Shown here piece by piece: positions 53,044 through 64,000 of a DNA stretch of 64,000 nt. Position 1 is the first letter of the stretch. Each line of letters starts with the position of its first letter. Under the pieces are notes generated by a model. The model worked only from the letters and a program-made list of their open reading frames with translations, searched no databases and had not been told where the DNA came from. This DNA is from Hyposmocoma kahamanoa (lineage: Eukaryota > Arthropoda > Insecta > Lepidoptera > Cosmopterigidae), in NCBI RefSeq assembly GCF_003589595.1, contig NW_020653852.1, forward strand, positions 976,737-1,040,736, in the 5' to 3' direction. The position numbers and the translations under genes were made by a program.

Positions 53044-53392
53044 ACTGCTGCACAAAATCAAACTTATATTACATAAAAATATTGATTCTTAACTACGAAC
53101 TAGTACATTTTCATATTTAAAAAATACTTTGACGTTATAAAAACAATTTTTCAAAAACATTCTCTCTAGTTGTTGCACTTTAGATCAACTTATCTTAAGT
53201 GTCATAGAATATATTATATTCTTCGTTATAGAGGAGACGTGTCGTTGTCCGCACTTTATGGTCGGTTTAGAATTGATGACAATCGATTGGTGCGATGGTA
53301 GAACTCAGACTAACCCCGCCATCTTTACCTCTCGGTTTTAAATATGTCTGTATGAAAATATAAAATAACTCATCTGCAATAAAAGTTCTTAT

Positions 53393-53553
53393 TGCTAGAG
53401 CTGCTTGTTTGTCCAGGGAAGTATTGTCACCATTACAGCGTTCGGTTAAGGGTGCTGGTAAAACTACAGCCACATGGGACTTGTCAACTTCATTTCTGAG
53501 GGTGACGGATGCAATATCAGTGCTTCTCAGGTCTTTGAGACTTAAAGACTTGA
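53393..53553 (+). repeat. family R copy with internal deletions
   Basis: GAGCTGCTTGTTTGTCCAGG, CAGCCACATGGGACTTGTCA, GGGTGACGGATGCAATATCA. Confidence 0.7.
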
Positions 53554-54145
53554 TAAAATTGATACATTAACAATAACATACATTATTTATGTTACTTACA
53601 TTACTTACACTACTTACATTATTTACATTGGTACTAATCACATTAAAATGTAAATATAATTTTAGAGTTATATGTATTTGCGTGTGGCGTACTTTGGTGG
53701 CATGGCTTACTGGGTTACGATACTCACTCACCGTATTATGATACTGGCAGAAAAAGCAGCTCTGTTTGACTTTTCACGGTCTATAGTATTTATGCTGAAT
53801 CAAGGTCATTTCATCAAAAACTGTTACAATTAGGTATGATCAGTACAAAATTTTGTTTTTCTCAATAAATACGTGTATCATTCACTCATATACATATATC
53901 AATCACTATGTACTAATTTATCTTCTATGTGTTTTTGTGTTATATCTTGTGAAGTGATAGTAAATGTTTGTTTCTGCTTGTATTTGTGCTGAATAAACGT
54001 TTTATCTATGTATCCATTTCTTATCTATGTAAAAGTCTGATTTGTAAACTTGTACCTTAATTACATTACGTAAGAGTACAAATTACTTTACGTTACTAAG
54101 GTTGAATCACGTTTTCAAATATTTAATCGTAGTAAATTTATTTTT
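53554..54145. other. no recognised feature
   Basis: AT-rich. A degenerate TTACATTACTTACA array at 53585-53640 is simple repeat. Confidence 0.5.
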
Positions 54146-54260
54146 GACGACTTCCGTGGCGCAATTGTTTGCGCTGCGGACACTGAATGAGAGGAACCCA
54201 AGTTCGATTCCCGGTAGAACCAATTTAGGAAACGAACTTTATTTAGGTTTTGTTCAGAAT
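54146..54260 (+). mobile_element. tRNA-derived SINE, family T4, copy 2
   Basis: GACGACTTCCGTGGCGCAAT head, AGTTCGATTCCCGG B box, then ACCAATTTAGGAAACGAACT. It matches the layout at 26899. Confidence 0.7.
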
Positions 54261-54879
54261 GCAATAAGTAGTGACCGGGAGAGAATTAGTTTGAGACTAT
54301 GTAATTTATTATTATAGATAGTGTTGTTTTATTGTGAAGATATTTTTTTGTCGGTTTGTTTAGTGTCACGAGTTTTACTCTCGTGTATTATTTATTGTGG
54401 TAATCCCGTCATCTTTGAAAGTCAAAGTCGTTTGTTAGCTAGAATACATTTAACGAGATCATGTGTGCAAATTTTCGTCATGTTATGTGTATTAAATTCT
54501 ATGCATCGAGCCATTACAGTAACGTAAGCGATAAAAAACAAATTTTACAGAAGAGGGTTTGTTTTTCAAATATTTATGTATATAAATATAATACTAAATT
54601 GCGTTTTAACATAGTATAATGTATTTCGTAACCGAATATTTCGCAGCAATTTTTTTTCCATCTCTATCTAAAGATTTTTGAGGCCTGAAGCGTTTATGAA
54701 AACATTTCATTTTTATTTTATTTTCCAGCCCTTTTTCCAGTCAGCGCGATTTAATGCCGTTACAAGCCAAGGTTACATACGCGTCCCATTAGGGAGTCTC
54801 ATTTAATACCTTCCGGACTCAAGCCAACCTTTTCTGCAAGCGGTACACCCTTGCTGATCGACGTACTAGGCTCTAACGC
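54261..54879. other. no recognised feature
   Basis: AT-rich with a GC-richer block from 54740. A 68-codon plus frame at 54321 shows no domain. Confidence 0.45.
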
Positions 54880-54950
54880 CTCACGCACCAACCCGCACTG
54901 TGCCACCGTGGTGGGCTAAGGTACAAATCTCTTCCCCTCATGAAATGTTT
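54880..54950 (+). repeat. LINE/SINE 3'-end fragment
   Basis: CCAACCCGCACTGTGCCACC and GTGGTGGGCTAAGGTACAAA, typical of the conserved 3' ends of lepidopteran LINEs. Confidence 0.55.
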
Positions 54951-55030
54951 AAGATAACACTTGAAAGTGTTAGCATTAAGAATGTACAACAATTGTTTAC
55001 GTTCTGATTTTTCAATATTATTGCTAACGA

Positions 55031-55205
55031 TAAGTGGCTGAACGGTTGCCATGCTGAACTGCCACGCAGAGGTCCCGGGTTCGACTCCCGGCCCGGGAGA
55101 AATATTTGTAAGACCTACATTTATATCTCTCTTGAGTTTGGGTGTAATTTATGGTTGTCTACCTATGTGTGTGTCCATGGCATCCGCCATACAGGGCCAT
55201 TAGTG
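55031..55205 (+). mobile_element. SINE family S, copy 9
   Basis: GTGGCTGAACGGTTGCCATG, B box GGGTTCGACTCCCGG, body and TGTGTGTCCATGGCATCCGC. Lacks the first few head bases. Confidence 0.9.
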
Positions 55206-55690
55206 ATAGTGAGATATAGAGAGTCTATTTGATATAATTTTGGCGTGAAATGTCGACGCGTTATCTGTTATAGTTTAAAATATCATTTGCAATAAAAAAC
55301 GCTGTAAGTTTAGGTAAAGCTGTCGCTTACGATAAGTCGGTGGTCGTGCCTCGATGTAAGTATTTTATGTCTTTCTGAATATTTTCTGTTTGTACAGAAA
55401 CAGTGGTACATTAGCCAAGCCGACAAAGCGTTTTTAAAATCGTGACCTCTTTACTGTTTTAAAAGTCTATACTACCTCAGTTGGAATTTAAATTTTTCCC
55501 ATATTAATACGGTTTATTTTGCTTTAGTCGAGTGACAGGAACACTAAATTAACAGAATTAATTTTTATACAAAGAAAATTAAAGCTGTTTGAAAAATGTA
55601 TATCATTACAGTAGACGTGTTCTATTTAGTTTAGTTGATATAAAAAAAAATTAGTATATTTTTCCATATTTTATTATTTATTATTATATT

Positions 55691-55732
55691 TTTCCATATT
55701 TAAAGCATAAAAGTATGCTTTAAATATGGAAA
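55691..55732. repeat. perfect 19-bp hairpin
   Basis: TTTCCATATTTAAAGCATA and its exact complement around a 4-base loop, AAAG. Confidence 0.9.
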
Positions 55733-56574
55733 GAAAGGCATTCGGACTCCAGAGTGTCCAGTTTGTGATAAAAAAAATCTAACCATAAAAGTAAATAATT
55801 TGGATTGGAGAACCGGTAACACTCTTTGCACCAGATTTTCGGAACGTTGCAAAGCATTAGACTGGAACGAATGACTTCATTTTATAACTAACTTCTCAAC
55901 TAGACATTCAGGGTCTTAAACCTTGGGAATTGATCCATATTTGAAGTTTGAGTGAAAACAGCTATATGTCAATCCTTTATTAATTGAAAGAAAGTGTCAC
56001 TTTGCGTGATTATAATTTCATAAACCATATCACAAAGGGGCTCTTTTTAGTTTTAACCAAAATTCTATTGTCTATGATACTCGCTACTAATTCATTATAG
56101 TTACACTATAAATGAATCTGTCGATTTTCTGCATCAGCGCCATTTCATTATAACCAAAACTTCTTGAATTCGTTTCTGGACAGATATTTTCTTTGTCTTT
56201 GTCACCCTGACCTGTGATTATAAGTGCCTAAAAACCATAATGCTTATAGTTTATAATATAAAACGACGAAGCTAGGAACATAAAGAAAATAATATAATTA
56301 TTGAAAATGCGTGAATGAATATTGAAATACATACACTTGGTAAATTCTCAAAGGCAGACTGCTGCACAAATACCCAGACCGATCCAGATCAACCTCATAC
56401 TGTTTCAATTAAAAGAACAAACTGTAGGGGTATACTGTTCCCTTACTCCCCTTATTTTTGAAATCAAGTGTTTCACGTGCAAGCTGCAAAATTAAGCTAT
56501 ACTCAAATTGTCGGCTTCAATCCGGGCACGTTTCATTAAGAGGGAGCAGAGGAAAAATTACTAATCTTCGATTT

Positions 56575-56619
56575 GATTTTAGAATACATATAATACATGT
56601 ATATATGTATTCTAAAATC
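56575..56619. repeat. perfect 18-bp hairpin
   Basis: GATTTTAGAATACATATA and its exact complement around a 9-base loop, ATACATGTA. Confidence 0.9.
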
Positions 56620-56836
56620 GTATAGTAATAATTTCAATATTAACAATTGTACGATATATTTTTTCCAAATTCAATACTTTCACTGTTATACGGTGTCAAC
56701 CGAAGCCATTTGAGGTATTAAGTACTGCTGCCCTTTGGGATGGCTCTGCTACATATCAATTGTTCAGTTATAGGTGACTCGGAATTAGTGGAGGCGAAAC
56801 TGCAGAGCCGTAAAATTGCCTGCTTATCGGTATTTT

Positions 56837-57160
56837 ACAATTTAATATGTCACGGAGAGTGTGCGATGGAATTACACGACTTAATTCCGCCTTCCCCTTT
56901 CCATCACGGGGGACTAAACGTAGGCTTGGGTTCCACTTCTATGTTGTGGATATTCCAAAGATTCGTACGAAGCATTACGCTTCCACATTTATATGGCGAA
57001 CGGCTAGGTGGTGTGGAATTCCCTGCCTGCACACTTGTTCCCTGAACGTTATAACTCGGACCTTTTCAAGGTATTATTTAGGTGCGTATGCTACGTCGTC
57101 GATGTCATCGTCACTGTCCATCAGGTGAGATGGAGGTCAAATGCGCACTTGACTCTTAAG
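56837..57160 (+). pseudogene. jockey-like LINE C-terminal relic
   Basis: KHYASTFIWRTAR, then in another frame EFPACTLVP and YNLGPFK-like wording, the same LINE end as 44040-44260 with frameshifts. Ends near CATCAGGTGAGATGGAGGTC. Confidence 0.7.
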
Positions 57161-57912
57161 TGTCTGGTGACAGAGTGCTGACTTTACATCTTGGTTTATT
57201 TTATTTTTCAGAAAGGTCAGGAATGAAAATATCCGATTTTAATCTCCATTAGTAAATACTAACCAAATGGTTTTGATCATGTATCCGTCCCGTTTCCGCT
57301 TTCACATCAGAACCATCTTATTAGTTCATCATACAAGGGTACTCACAAACAATTGGAGTCGTAACCTTAACATTGAACGGGTCTATTGTTTTAATTCAAT
57401 AAGGTCACTTGCGCAAGAGCAAGGCGTGCATAGGCCGCAGCCGCAGCCGCTCACAGTTCGCCTTTAAAAAACATTGAGTTGTTAGTGCTTCCCACTTATA
57501 TTTGCTGCTCGATGCCACTCAAGGATACTTTAGTCTGTTTAAATAAGGTTTATATTATGTTTACTGAAGTCATATTGACTTTGATACTTGTGTCAATCTT
57601 CTGTGGAGATCTTAATAGCGTAATAAATTCGTTGTTATACGATTAATGGTTGTTTCTCGTTGTACTATTAACTATACGTATTTTAATGTATTTATTGGTT
57701 GGTCTTTTCGATATTTGTACAGGGGTTTATCGTTCTCGGAACAGTAAAACAACGTCACGCACATTATTCTGTTCATAAAATTTTTAATCCCATTAATGTG
57801 GCAAAGTCGAGCTTTTGAACGATAAATCTCAAATGTACCATCAAATTTTGTTGTCTGTAAAATTATTATAACTAATGTATTATTTAGATTAATAGTTCAG
57901 TGACTATAATAA
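57161..57912. other. no recognised feature
   Basis: A CG-rich word GGCCGCAGCCGCAGCCGCTC is at 57433. Otherwise AT-rich; nothing supported. Confidence 0.45.
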
Positions 57913-58100
57913 CAAAATAATAATAATAACGCACGTGCTCGTTGCCCCGCACTAGGGAAACCCTGATTCGCGGGTGCCATGGACACATACACAAGTTACC
58001 CCAGCATAAAGTTGGTCATGCAAATATTTCTCAATGAATTGAACCCGGAACCTCTGCGTTGTAGTTCAGCATGATATCCGTTCTGCTACGAAGGCAGTTA
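57913..58100 (-). mobile_element. SINE family S, copy 10, with (ATT)n tail
   Basis: (AAT)n at 57916-57929, TGCCCCGCACTAGGGAAACC, then a diverged body and mutated B box (GAATTGAACCCGGAAC). Confidence 0.8.
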
Positions 58101-58136
58101 CAAACTCTGTCAAGGATTGAGAGATGTCATTTATTG

Positions 58137-58258
58137 CAAAGTAGTAGAAGTAGAGTTCCTTGTAAAAGAATTCGTCCAGGGAAGTACTGCCACCTTACCT
58201 ATTTCTGCCGCCAAGCAGGAATGTCAGCATTACTGTGTTCTAGTTTTGAAGGGTAAGA
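58137..58258 (+). repeat. family R copy (5' half)
   Basis: AGTTCCTTGTAAAAGAATTC to TTCTAGTTTTGAAGGGTAAG, ending at the centre. Confidence 0.8.
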
Positions 58259-60171
58259 CCAAGCAGCTCATCTATGTATATCAAAATATATACTATAAGA
58301 TATCTAATAGAATTTAATTCGATTGTACATTTTAAGAGATCAAATTCCCTGAAGATATCTTGAAGAATGTTTCTAGGTAATTTAAAGTAAAAGTGGGCAC
58401 AACTTTCTTAGTAGATCACAAGAGAGCTTTGAGAAATTATCTGTAGGCAGTGTTAAAAGTGATTCCTATCTTTTTTCGCAAGTAACCCTTTTAGAATGCT
58501 GCAAGACCATTTGTAGAACAGGATTTAGTCCTGTAGACAGTGTTTGGATAATTTATAGTCTATGATAGCTTTCTTAGAAATGCTATTTTAAAATCAAAAT
58601 AACTAAACAAACGTAATAAAAAGCAGTAAGAAGCAATTCTCGTAATACTAATAGATTTCAAGTTTAATGGCTTACTAAATATAAACTATCAAAATTGCAA
58701 CAAGGCGAAATTAGATATAATATTCCTGACTTTTTCGCGCAATGTTTAATCGTTTAGAAAGCGCGAGTAGACGTGCGACTTTAAATACATTGTGAAAAGT
58801 AATGAAAAACCTGTCATAAAACTAATGTGCACGCAGTATCTTGAATATTTATGTATAAATATAAACTTACTGAAAATACACTTATCGATTTTCGTTTTTA
58901 AATATTTTTAGAAAGCTTAAATATACAAAATACTCACAAAACAAACCATTTCCAAGAAGTTCTAGGCTTCTTCAAGTTAATTTTAAATTAGATTTTCTAT
59001 TTAAAAAGAAAAGAAAATTTTCTCGACTACATCACAGTCATTCTTAAAAAATAAAAATGGCGATAAGAATTTAAAGCTCTTTTCGAAACACTGTTGGGAG
59101 CATTTTGTCTATAGCTTTGTCTATAGATATAGATTTTTTTACTTGCTTTAGTGTAGTTGATCTTGTAGAAGAATATTCACTTCTATGAAGCTTTTATGAT
59201 TATCTACAAAACGTGATGTTTCTAAGCGATTTTTTTTTGATAGTATTACAAAACCTTTATAAGGAGTAAAAGTTGTAGAATGGTGAGAGTTTTATGCAAT
59301 AAACAATCTTTCACACGTCCTCCAAAGTAAAAAAAACAATTAGAAAAAACCAATTTGTCGCAAAAGAAGTTATTCTGTAAGATTACATGGAATGTGTTAT
59401 ATACGACTAGAAAGGTGGATAAATTCCCTATCAGATAAGGTATACTTCAGTGCCATACCTAACTTACGTTGGAAGAAATAAAATTTTCATTGGAAAATTG
59501 GAGTTATTTCTTCACGCCAACCACATTTCACACAATGATTTCACTGTATTCTATTGATAGATGGCACAATACAAATACAAATAGTTGACGCGCTCATTTC
59601 AATTTGTTTTTATCACTTCAGAACACGGAATTACTTCATAATGTTTATTTATTTGTCAACAAACAAAAATGCATCACGCCCGGCTGTGATGATGTGACAT
59701 ATATCCAAGGTTCACCACTGATCTTTTAATATTCTTTACTTATGCATGAACTCTTGCAACGTCCAATAGATTAAAACCCTAATTATAGTATTTTTTGAAA
59801 TAAAATCTACTGAAGACGCGCTATAACGAGTTTATCAATAAGCATAAACACTACAGAATGTCTATAAATGAAATATATCTAGAATAAACTTAAGAACTCT
59901 AGTTTTTAGAGTATTAATAGACTTTACTGGATGTGTATAAAATAATTTTCTGCAAATGAACTTAAAATAAGTACTATAAGAATCAATGTTAAGAGAGATC
60001 ATACTTAATTAAGTTGTTTGGTATTAAGAAGGTTTTAAAATTTTTACTTGAGTGAAATAAGTATATAAGTACAATTTGTTATTTCTAAAACCTTTTATAG
60101 ATAACTACTATCTAAGCCTATATCATATGAAGACTGTTTTGTTTTTTGTGTTTGAGGCGTATAAAATGTGC
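58259..60171. other. long AT-rich stretch without repeats or genes
   Basis: About 1.9 kb with no copy of any family seen elsewhere in this window and no long open frame. Dense in TTCTAG/CTATAG/AAGAA words. The contrast with the repeat-packed neighbours is the only notable property. Confidence 0.5.
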
Positions 60172-60315
60172 TCTTGGGGTGCTGGTGAATTTACAGGCAT
60201 ATGGGGCTCGTCAACTTCTGCCAACAATGCCCTTCAGATCTTTGCGATTTAAAGATCTGGGTGACGCTACAACTGTTATAGATAGACGTGTCACTTACCA
60301 CCAGGCATGCAGATC
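60172..60315 (+). repeat. family R copy (3' half)
   Basis: GGTGCTGGTGAATTTACAGG to CACTTACCACCAGGCATGC, with a deletion of the GGTGACGGGCGCAG block. Confidence 0.75.
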
Positions 60316-60407
60316 AGACTTAGTTGGAAGAACTTTTGCCATTCTGTGAAAACTCGTGTTCGATACACAACATGGGATATGCTCTACATTTGTTCGTATT
60401 TTGTTTT

Positions 60408-60578
60408 ATAGTACCAAGTGACGAGACGAACGAGTCGTGCGCCTGGTGGTAGGTGACATGCCTATCCATAACAGTTGCAGTGCCATTGGGAGCTTTAAAT
60501 CGCTAAGATCTTTCGGGCACTGTCATTGCGACCGTCACCCTGAGATATAAGTTTACAAGTCCCATGTGCCTGTAATCA
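60408..60578 (-). repeat. family R copy (3' half, inverted)
   Basis: TATAGTACCAAGTGACGAGA, GCGCCTGGTGGTAGGTGACA, to AGTCCCATGTGCCTGTAATC. It faces the copy at 60172, about 90 bp away. Confidence 0.8.
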
Positions 60579-60582
60579 TGTA

Positions 60583-60640
60583 GTTTCAAGGTTTCTTCCC
60601 TTGAGAGAAGACCAGTGCTCAGCAATGGAGTGTACATGGA
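60583..60640 (+). repeat. LINE/SINE 3'-end sliver
   Basis: CTTCCCTTGAGAGAAGACCA and GTGCTCAGCAATGG, the conserved end wording. Confidence 0.5.
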
Positions 60641-60904
60641 TTGTTGCAATTTCAATATAGATTTTCGATTTCCACGAGCCGACGAGAAATCAAACAGCCG
60701 AAATCAATTTGCCAGCGGCAAGAATGTTCATTTACATAAAAATGTTGAGCAAGATAGAGTTTACGGCTAGCAACAATGTGGAGATAAGAATTTATTTTGT
60801 AGAATACGCTTTTAATTTTGGAGTATTCTAGTTCGAATATATGTATAAGCTATATACATACATATACACATTCATATACAAGGAACAAAGTCCGGAATGA
60901 AGTT

Positions 60905-61150
60905 ATCCGGTATAAGACTAAAGTTGTAGACATTGTCCAGAAATGTAGCAAGCTGAAGTGGCAGTGAGCTGGCTACATCTGTCGCAGAACCGATGAGCGA
61001 TGGAGTAGACAGGTTTTCGAGTGGAGACCACGTCTCGGCAAACGTAACGTAGGACGTCCCCCTGCAAGATGGACCGACGAACTGAAGAAGGTCGCGGGTA
61101 GTGTTTGAATGCGGAAACTTAAACTACACTTGGGGAGGCTTACGTGATTG
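60905..61150 (+). pseudogene. RTE-type LINE 3' end
   Basis: One frame reads IRYKTKVVDIVQKCSKLKWQ, a stop, AGYICRRTDERWSRQVFEWR, then RNVGRPPARWTDELKKVAGS. This is the RTE 'KWQWAGHIARR.D.RWS..VLEWRPR...RSVGRPP.RWTDDL' C-terminus with one stop and a decayed end. It is the best RTE copy here. Confidence 0.85.
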
Positions 61151-61879
61151 ATTTTGAGATATGTAAATCACACACATTAAAAGTGCTAGGGATCAAGCAC
61201 GTTTTTGGTCATTATTGAATTTTTTTTTATAAATTCCATTTTCAAATCAAATTATGAAATTGACCAAAAAAAACCATAAGTGTTTAAAAAAACATAAACC
61301 TAATTTTCAGTAATTGGCAATAACGTACATGATGTGTGTGTTGTAAATGGTGTCAAAATGGTGGCTCTGTTGGGAATAGTTCCTTATTTGACTTATTGTT
61401 GTGATATATTCACCTTTCAGTAAGATCATTCTGGGCTTTTATTCCTGTGTACAAGGTTTTACAGACTATATAATAAGCACAGTCACGCAGTGATAATATG
61501 TTGGCAGTCGCTGTATAAATTTCGTAATAATATTAAATTATTTTTTTTTCAAATCTACTTTGATACTGTCTGTTGTTCGCTTGTATTTATTGTTTGTATT
61601 ACTCAAGAATAATAAGTTGCTGTTTTTAAATTAAATTAAATTTACATTTACGTTGTTTTTGCAACCTGTGTTTATTCATAAGTAGTTGTGCAAATTAGAT
61701 AAGACCTTCACCAAATTTAATTTCTAGCAAGTTAATTGTAATAATGTAAGTGAATAATTTATTAATTATTAATAGTATTTGTTACTAATTTACAAATAAT
61801 AATAATGATAGACTTAGTTTACATTCCTTGGTTGGAAAATCTTCAAATATATTTGTGGTAGGTACAAATACAGGAATAT
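61151..61879. other. no recognised feature
   Basis: AT-rich; nothing supported. Confidence 0.5.
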
Positions 61880-62345
61880 CTATCTAAATCGATTATGTCT
61901 TTCACAAATTACACTCCCAAGTCATCATCATCTTGTTTTAGAGCCAGACTCTTGTCGGTTCATAGCCAATTCTTTGATCTCTTTACAGCTGTTAACTTTG
62001 ATCTTCTTTTTTTATTTGTTCATTATTCGCCATTCTTGCTCTTCCTCTTTTTCTTTTCCCTTCTATCCTCCCTTCAATTATCATTCTCACAAATTCGTCA
62101 TTACGCAACAAATGTCCAAATATTTTCCCTGTTCTCCTCTCTATTGCATTCAACAGACTTCTCTCCTCTCCAGCCCTCTCCAAAACATCCTCATTTTATG
62201 TCCATTCTATTTTTTCCATTCGCCTCCAGCACCCCATTTCAAATGACTCCAATTTCTCTCTGTCTTTGTTTGTTATTGTCTATGTCTCGCATCCATACAG
62301 TGCGGTACTCCAGACAAAGGTTTTGATGAATCTTTTTTTCAATTA
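61880..62345 (-). pseudogene. endonuclease/RT LINE C-terminal relic
   Basis: Minus strand reads KRFIKTFVWSTALYGCET, stop, LESFEMGCWRRMEKIEWT, stop, then ERAGEERSLLNAIERRTGKI and FGHLLRNDEFVRMIIEGRIE and GKRKRGRAR. This order (YG.ETWT, FEMW..RRM, GHLLRH....L.IIEG-I-GKR-RGR) is the post-RT region of non-LTR elements. Stops interrupt it. The pyrimidine-rich plus-strand frame here is the antisense and not a gene. Confidence 0.85.
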
Positions 62346-62430
62346 TATAGGTATTTTAGAGGTGAAAATATGTTTTTTATTATGAAAAGCCTGTTTTGCT
62401 ATTGCGATTCTAGTCTTTATGTTAGTAGGA

Positions 62431-62551
62431 CACTGAAACTCATGAGATAAATAATCGTAGACCGAACAAATATTTCTACCGGTCCGGGAATCGAAAAAGC
62501 ACCTCTGCGCGGCAGACCAGCGTGATAACCGTGGTAACCACAGAGGCAGTT
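62431..62551 (-). mobile_element. SINE family S, copy 11 (5' half, decayed)
   Basis: ATTTCTACCGGTCCGGGAAT, GCGGCAGACCAGCGTGATAA, CAGAGGCAGTT. The B box is damaged (CGGGAATCGAAAAAG). Confidence 0.75.
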
Positions 62552-62896
62552 ATAGTGATAACACTGTAAATAGCGTAACTATTACTATATTATATTTGTA
62601 TCAAGATAGAAATGTACAATTTTAAATGTCAAGAAAGATATATAGCACGTTAAGTGAATCAGACGGCTGTCAAGAACAGCTAGTGTATTTTAATACCTTC
62701 TAATATAATTTTGTTCGTACGCCGGCACGGAGCTTTGCGAGACAATGGTTACTCAACGGCAAAACTGCGAAGCCAAGAGGTCGAAATATCGTTACCTGAC
62801 ATTTAACGCTTCACTGGTACTCAGGCCTAGGCATTTGAACGTCGCAAATGATACCAACTTCATGAATATACGCTAGTCATTATAAGTGGGAACATG

Positions 62897-63375
62897 TCAA
62901 AGTCAAGTAATATTTATTTCATTGGTAAGCAAATTACACTTGAACTTAATATATTCTTTATTAATAAATACAATAAAAATATTAGATTTACAGACAGTGA
63001 GAAAAGATGGACTTTTCTCTAAAAGACATCTCTTGCAGCCAATCCAGGGCACTGAGAGCTAAGGTCAGAAGCGGACAATAGCGTGCAAGAGAGAATGCGC
63101 AAGAAATAAAATATAATAAGCTAAATAAATAAAAATACCATTATTTACATAAGTATTATAATGAATCATAGAAAATAGCATCTATAATTATATAGTGTAA
63201 TACATATATATGTACATAAATAAGTATGTAAAAAAAAACAATAAGATGATTATAAAGAGAGTTCAGCGAGAAAGTGCGCTTTTAACCTTTTCGTCAAAGA
63301 AGTGATAGACGGGTTAGACTGGATATAGGAACTTATTCATTCGTAAGGCAGATTCTCTTGAGGAGAACAAGAAAA
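62897..63375 (-). mobile_element. CR1/jockey-like LINE 3' end
   Basis: Minus strand: coding remnant NKFLYPV-PVYHFFDEKVKS and SALSR-TLFIIIL at 63375-63245, the same family as 25527-25634, then a UTR ending GAAATAAATATTACTTGACTTTGACATG at 62897-62925, a TTTGAC-type LINE tail. Frames have stops. Confidence 0.7.
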
Positions 63376-63423
63376 AAACCCTAGGGGTCGTTTTTGTGAA
63401 TAAATATTTGTACACATTTATCA

Positions 63424-63610
63424 TATCATATTTACAATATTTATTTAGAAAACAGCGTAGCAAACATTAAAAGAACAATTTATACTATGTACTGACGTGT
63501 GTGCGGCTGTAGTGTATGCAAAAGTAAGATCCTTTTCATCTAAAGTCACAGCCGAGAATAGGCTGTGACGCTGGTTTTTAATGGACCCTGCATGAGCTAA
63601 ATGGGTCACT
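63424..63610 (-). mobile_element. LINE 3' UTR, related to 33119-33537
   Basis: GTGTGCGGCTGTAGTGTATG and GTGACGCTGGTTTTTAATGG match the 33300-33400 region. Confidence 0.5.
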
Positions 63611-63617
63611 ATCATGG

Positions 63618-63782
63618 ACTTTTGTCATCCGACTACATAGAAGCTGTATACTAACCTTCCGTATAAAGTTTTTGTTTCACTATGGTTTTAAACCTCGTAA
63701 ATCGCAAATTTTGAAAATCAACAGAAATCTCAACATTGCCTTAAATTAATTTGTGACGTTGCGAAGACGACTGTAAAGAACA
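63618..63782 (+). repeat. repeat family W, copy 2
   Basis: TTGTCATCCGACTACATAGA, AAGTTTTTGTTTCACTATGG, ending GAAGACGACTGTAAAGAACAGCTAG then T. The CTAG-T end and a small hairpin (GCTGT/ACAGC in other copies) recall Helitron ends, but the hairpin abuts CTAG, so the class is uncertain. Confidence 0.6.
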
Positions 63783-64000
63783 GCTAGTTTATTTTTATTC
63801 GTACGAAAAATTCACAAATGTATGCAACTTAAACTTCTCACTGAGAAGCGAGCGATCTTCAACTGGGCTACCGTACATAAATAATACGGCTTTTACAAAT
63901 GAAATAGATTTATTTACGATACAATCAGATACATATTTGACTCTAACAACAGTTAAAATATACAAGTAAGAAACAATAAAAGTTTAAATACTAGAAACGA

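Larger units (their letters stand above)
55465..56725. repeat. repeat family Y, copy 2 (possible complete element)
   Basis: Left end AGTCTATACTACCTCAGTTG with TATTAATACGGTTTATTTTG inside; right end CAACCGAAGCCATTTGAGGT. The two ends are inverse relatives, so this may be one 1.26-kb DNA element. Target duplication unclear; interior non-coding, with two strong hairpins. Confidence 0.4.

Noticed and set aside
55691..55732. Precursor microRNA hairpin
   Set aside because: The stem is only 19 bp with a 4-base loop and does not extend; AT-rich composition and repeat context favour a palindrome in a transposon.
61895..62326. 143-codon plus-strand frame rich in Ser, Phe and Leu
   Set aside because: It is the antisense of a LINE polymerase relic whose minus-strand translation is clearly recognisable.

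Overview
The window looks like intergenic or intronic DNA from a moth or butterfly. It is AT-rich and holds no host gene I can identify. Most recognisable sequence is transposable elements: CR1/jockey-like LINE 3' ends with TTTGAC-repeat tails, RTE-type LINE ends, several tRNA-derived SINE families, a Helitron terminus ending in CTAG, small inverted-repeat DNA transposons and one mariner. The lineage call rests on this mix of repeats and is an inference.

Only one protein gene looks intact: a 339-residue mariner transposase (7722-8741), in a 1283-bp element (7538-8820) with perfect 23-bp terminal inverted repeats and TA target duplications. It sits in a repeat with a tRNA-like core. A 10-N assembly gap just downstream is flanked on both sides by the same 46 bases.

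Layout. 1-7000: LINE relics (2121-2820, 4390-4506, 6023-6527) and an inverted pair of a ~285-bp repeat, here called family R. 7000-9500: tRNA-like repeats, the mariner, the gap, two SINEs. 9500-17100: R copies, an RTE end, two elements with TTA target duplications (12676-12840, 13474-14041), more tRNA-like repeats. 17900-24600: R copies, LINE ends, SINE. 25002-25379: 378-bp element with 22-bp inverted repeats and an 8-bp target duplication. 29000-32100: three near-identical 286-bp elements, each with a perfect but different 8-bp target duplication, one inside a LINE tail whose empty counterpart is at 6420. 33000-41500: LINE ends, SINEs, a full-length R copy. 42000-49200: tRNA-like relics, LINE ends, Helitron end, a LINE nested in R, an R+LINE-tail composite, one possible host exon (minus, 49021-49167). 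50900-64000: further R copies, SINEs, RTE and jockey LINE ends, and a long AT-rich stretch (58260-60170) without recognisable repeats.

There is no operon-like organisation. The relationships are those of a transposon community: autonomous elements (the mariner; LINEs surviving here only as 5'-truncated ends) and many non-autonomous passengers. Nesting gives a relative order: R into the 13474-14041 element, LINE into R, mariner into a tRNA-like repeat, 286-bp element into a LINE tail. Repeat boundaries are approximate unless I say target duplications were seen.
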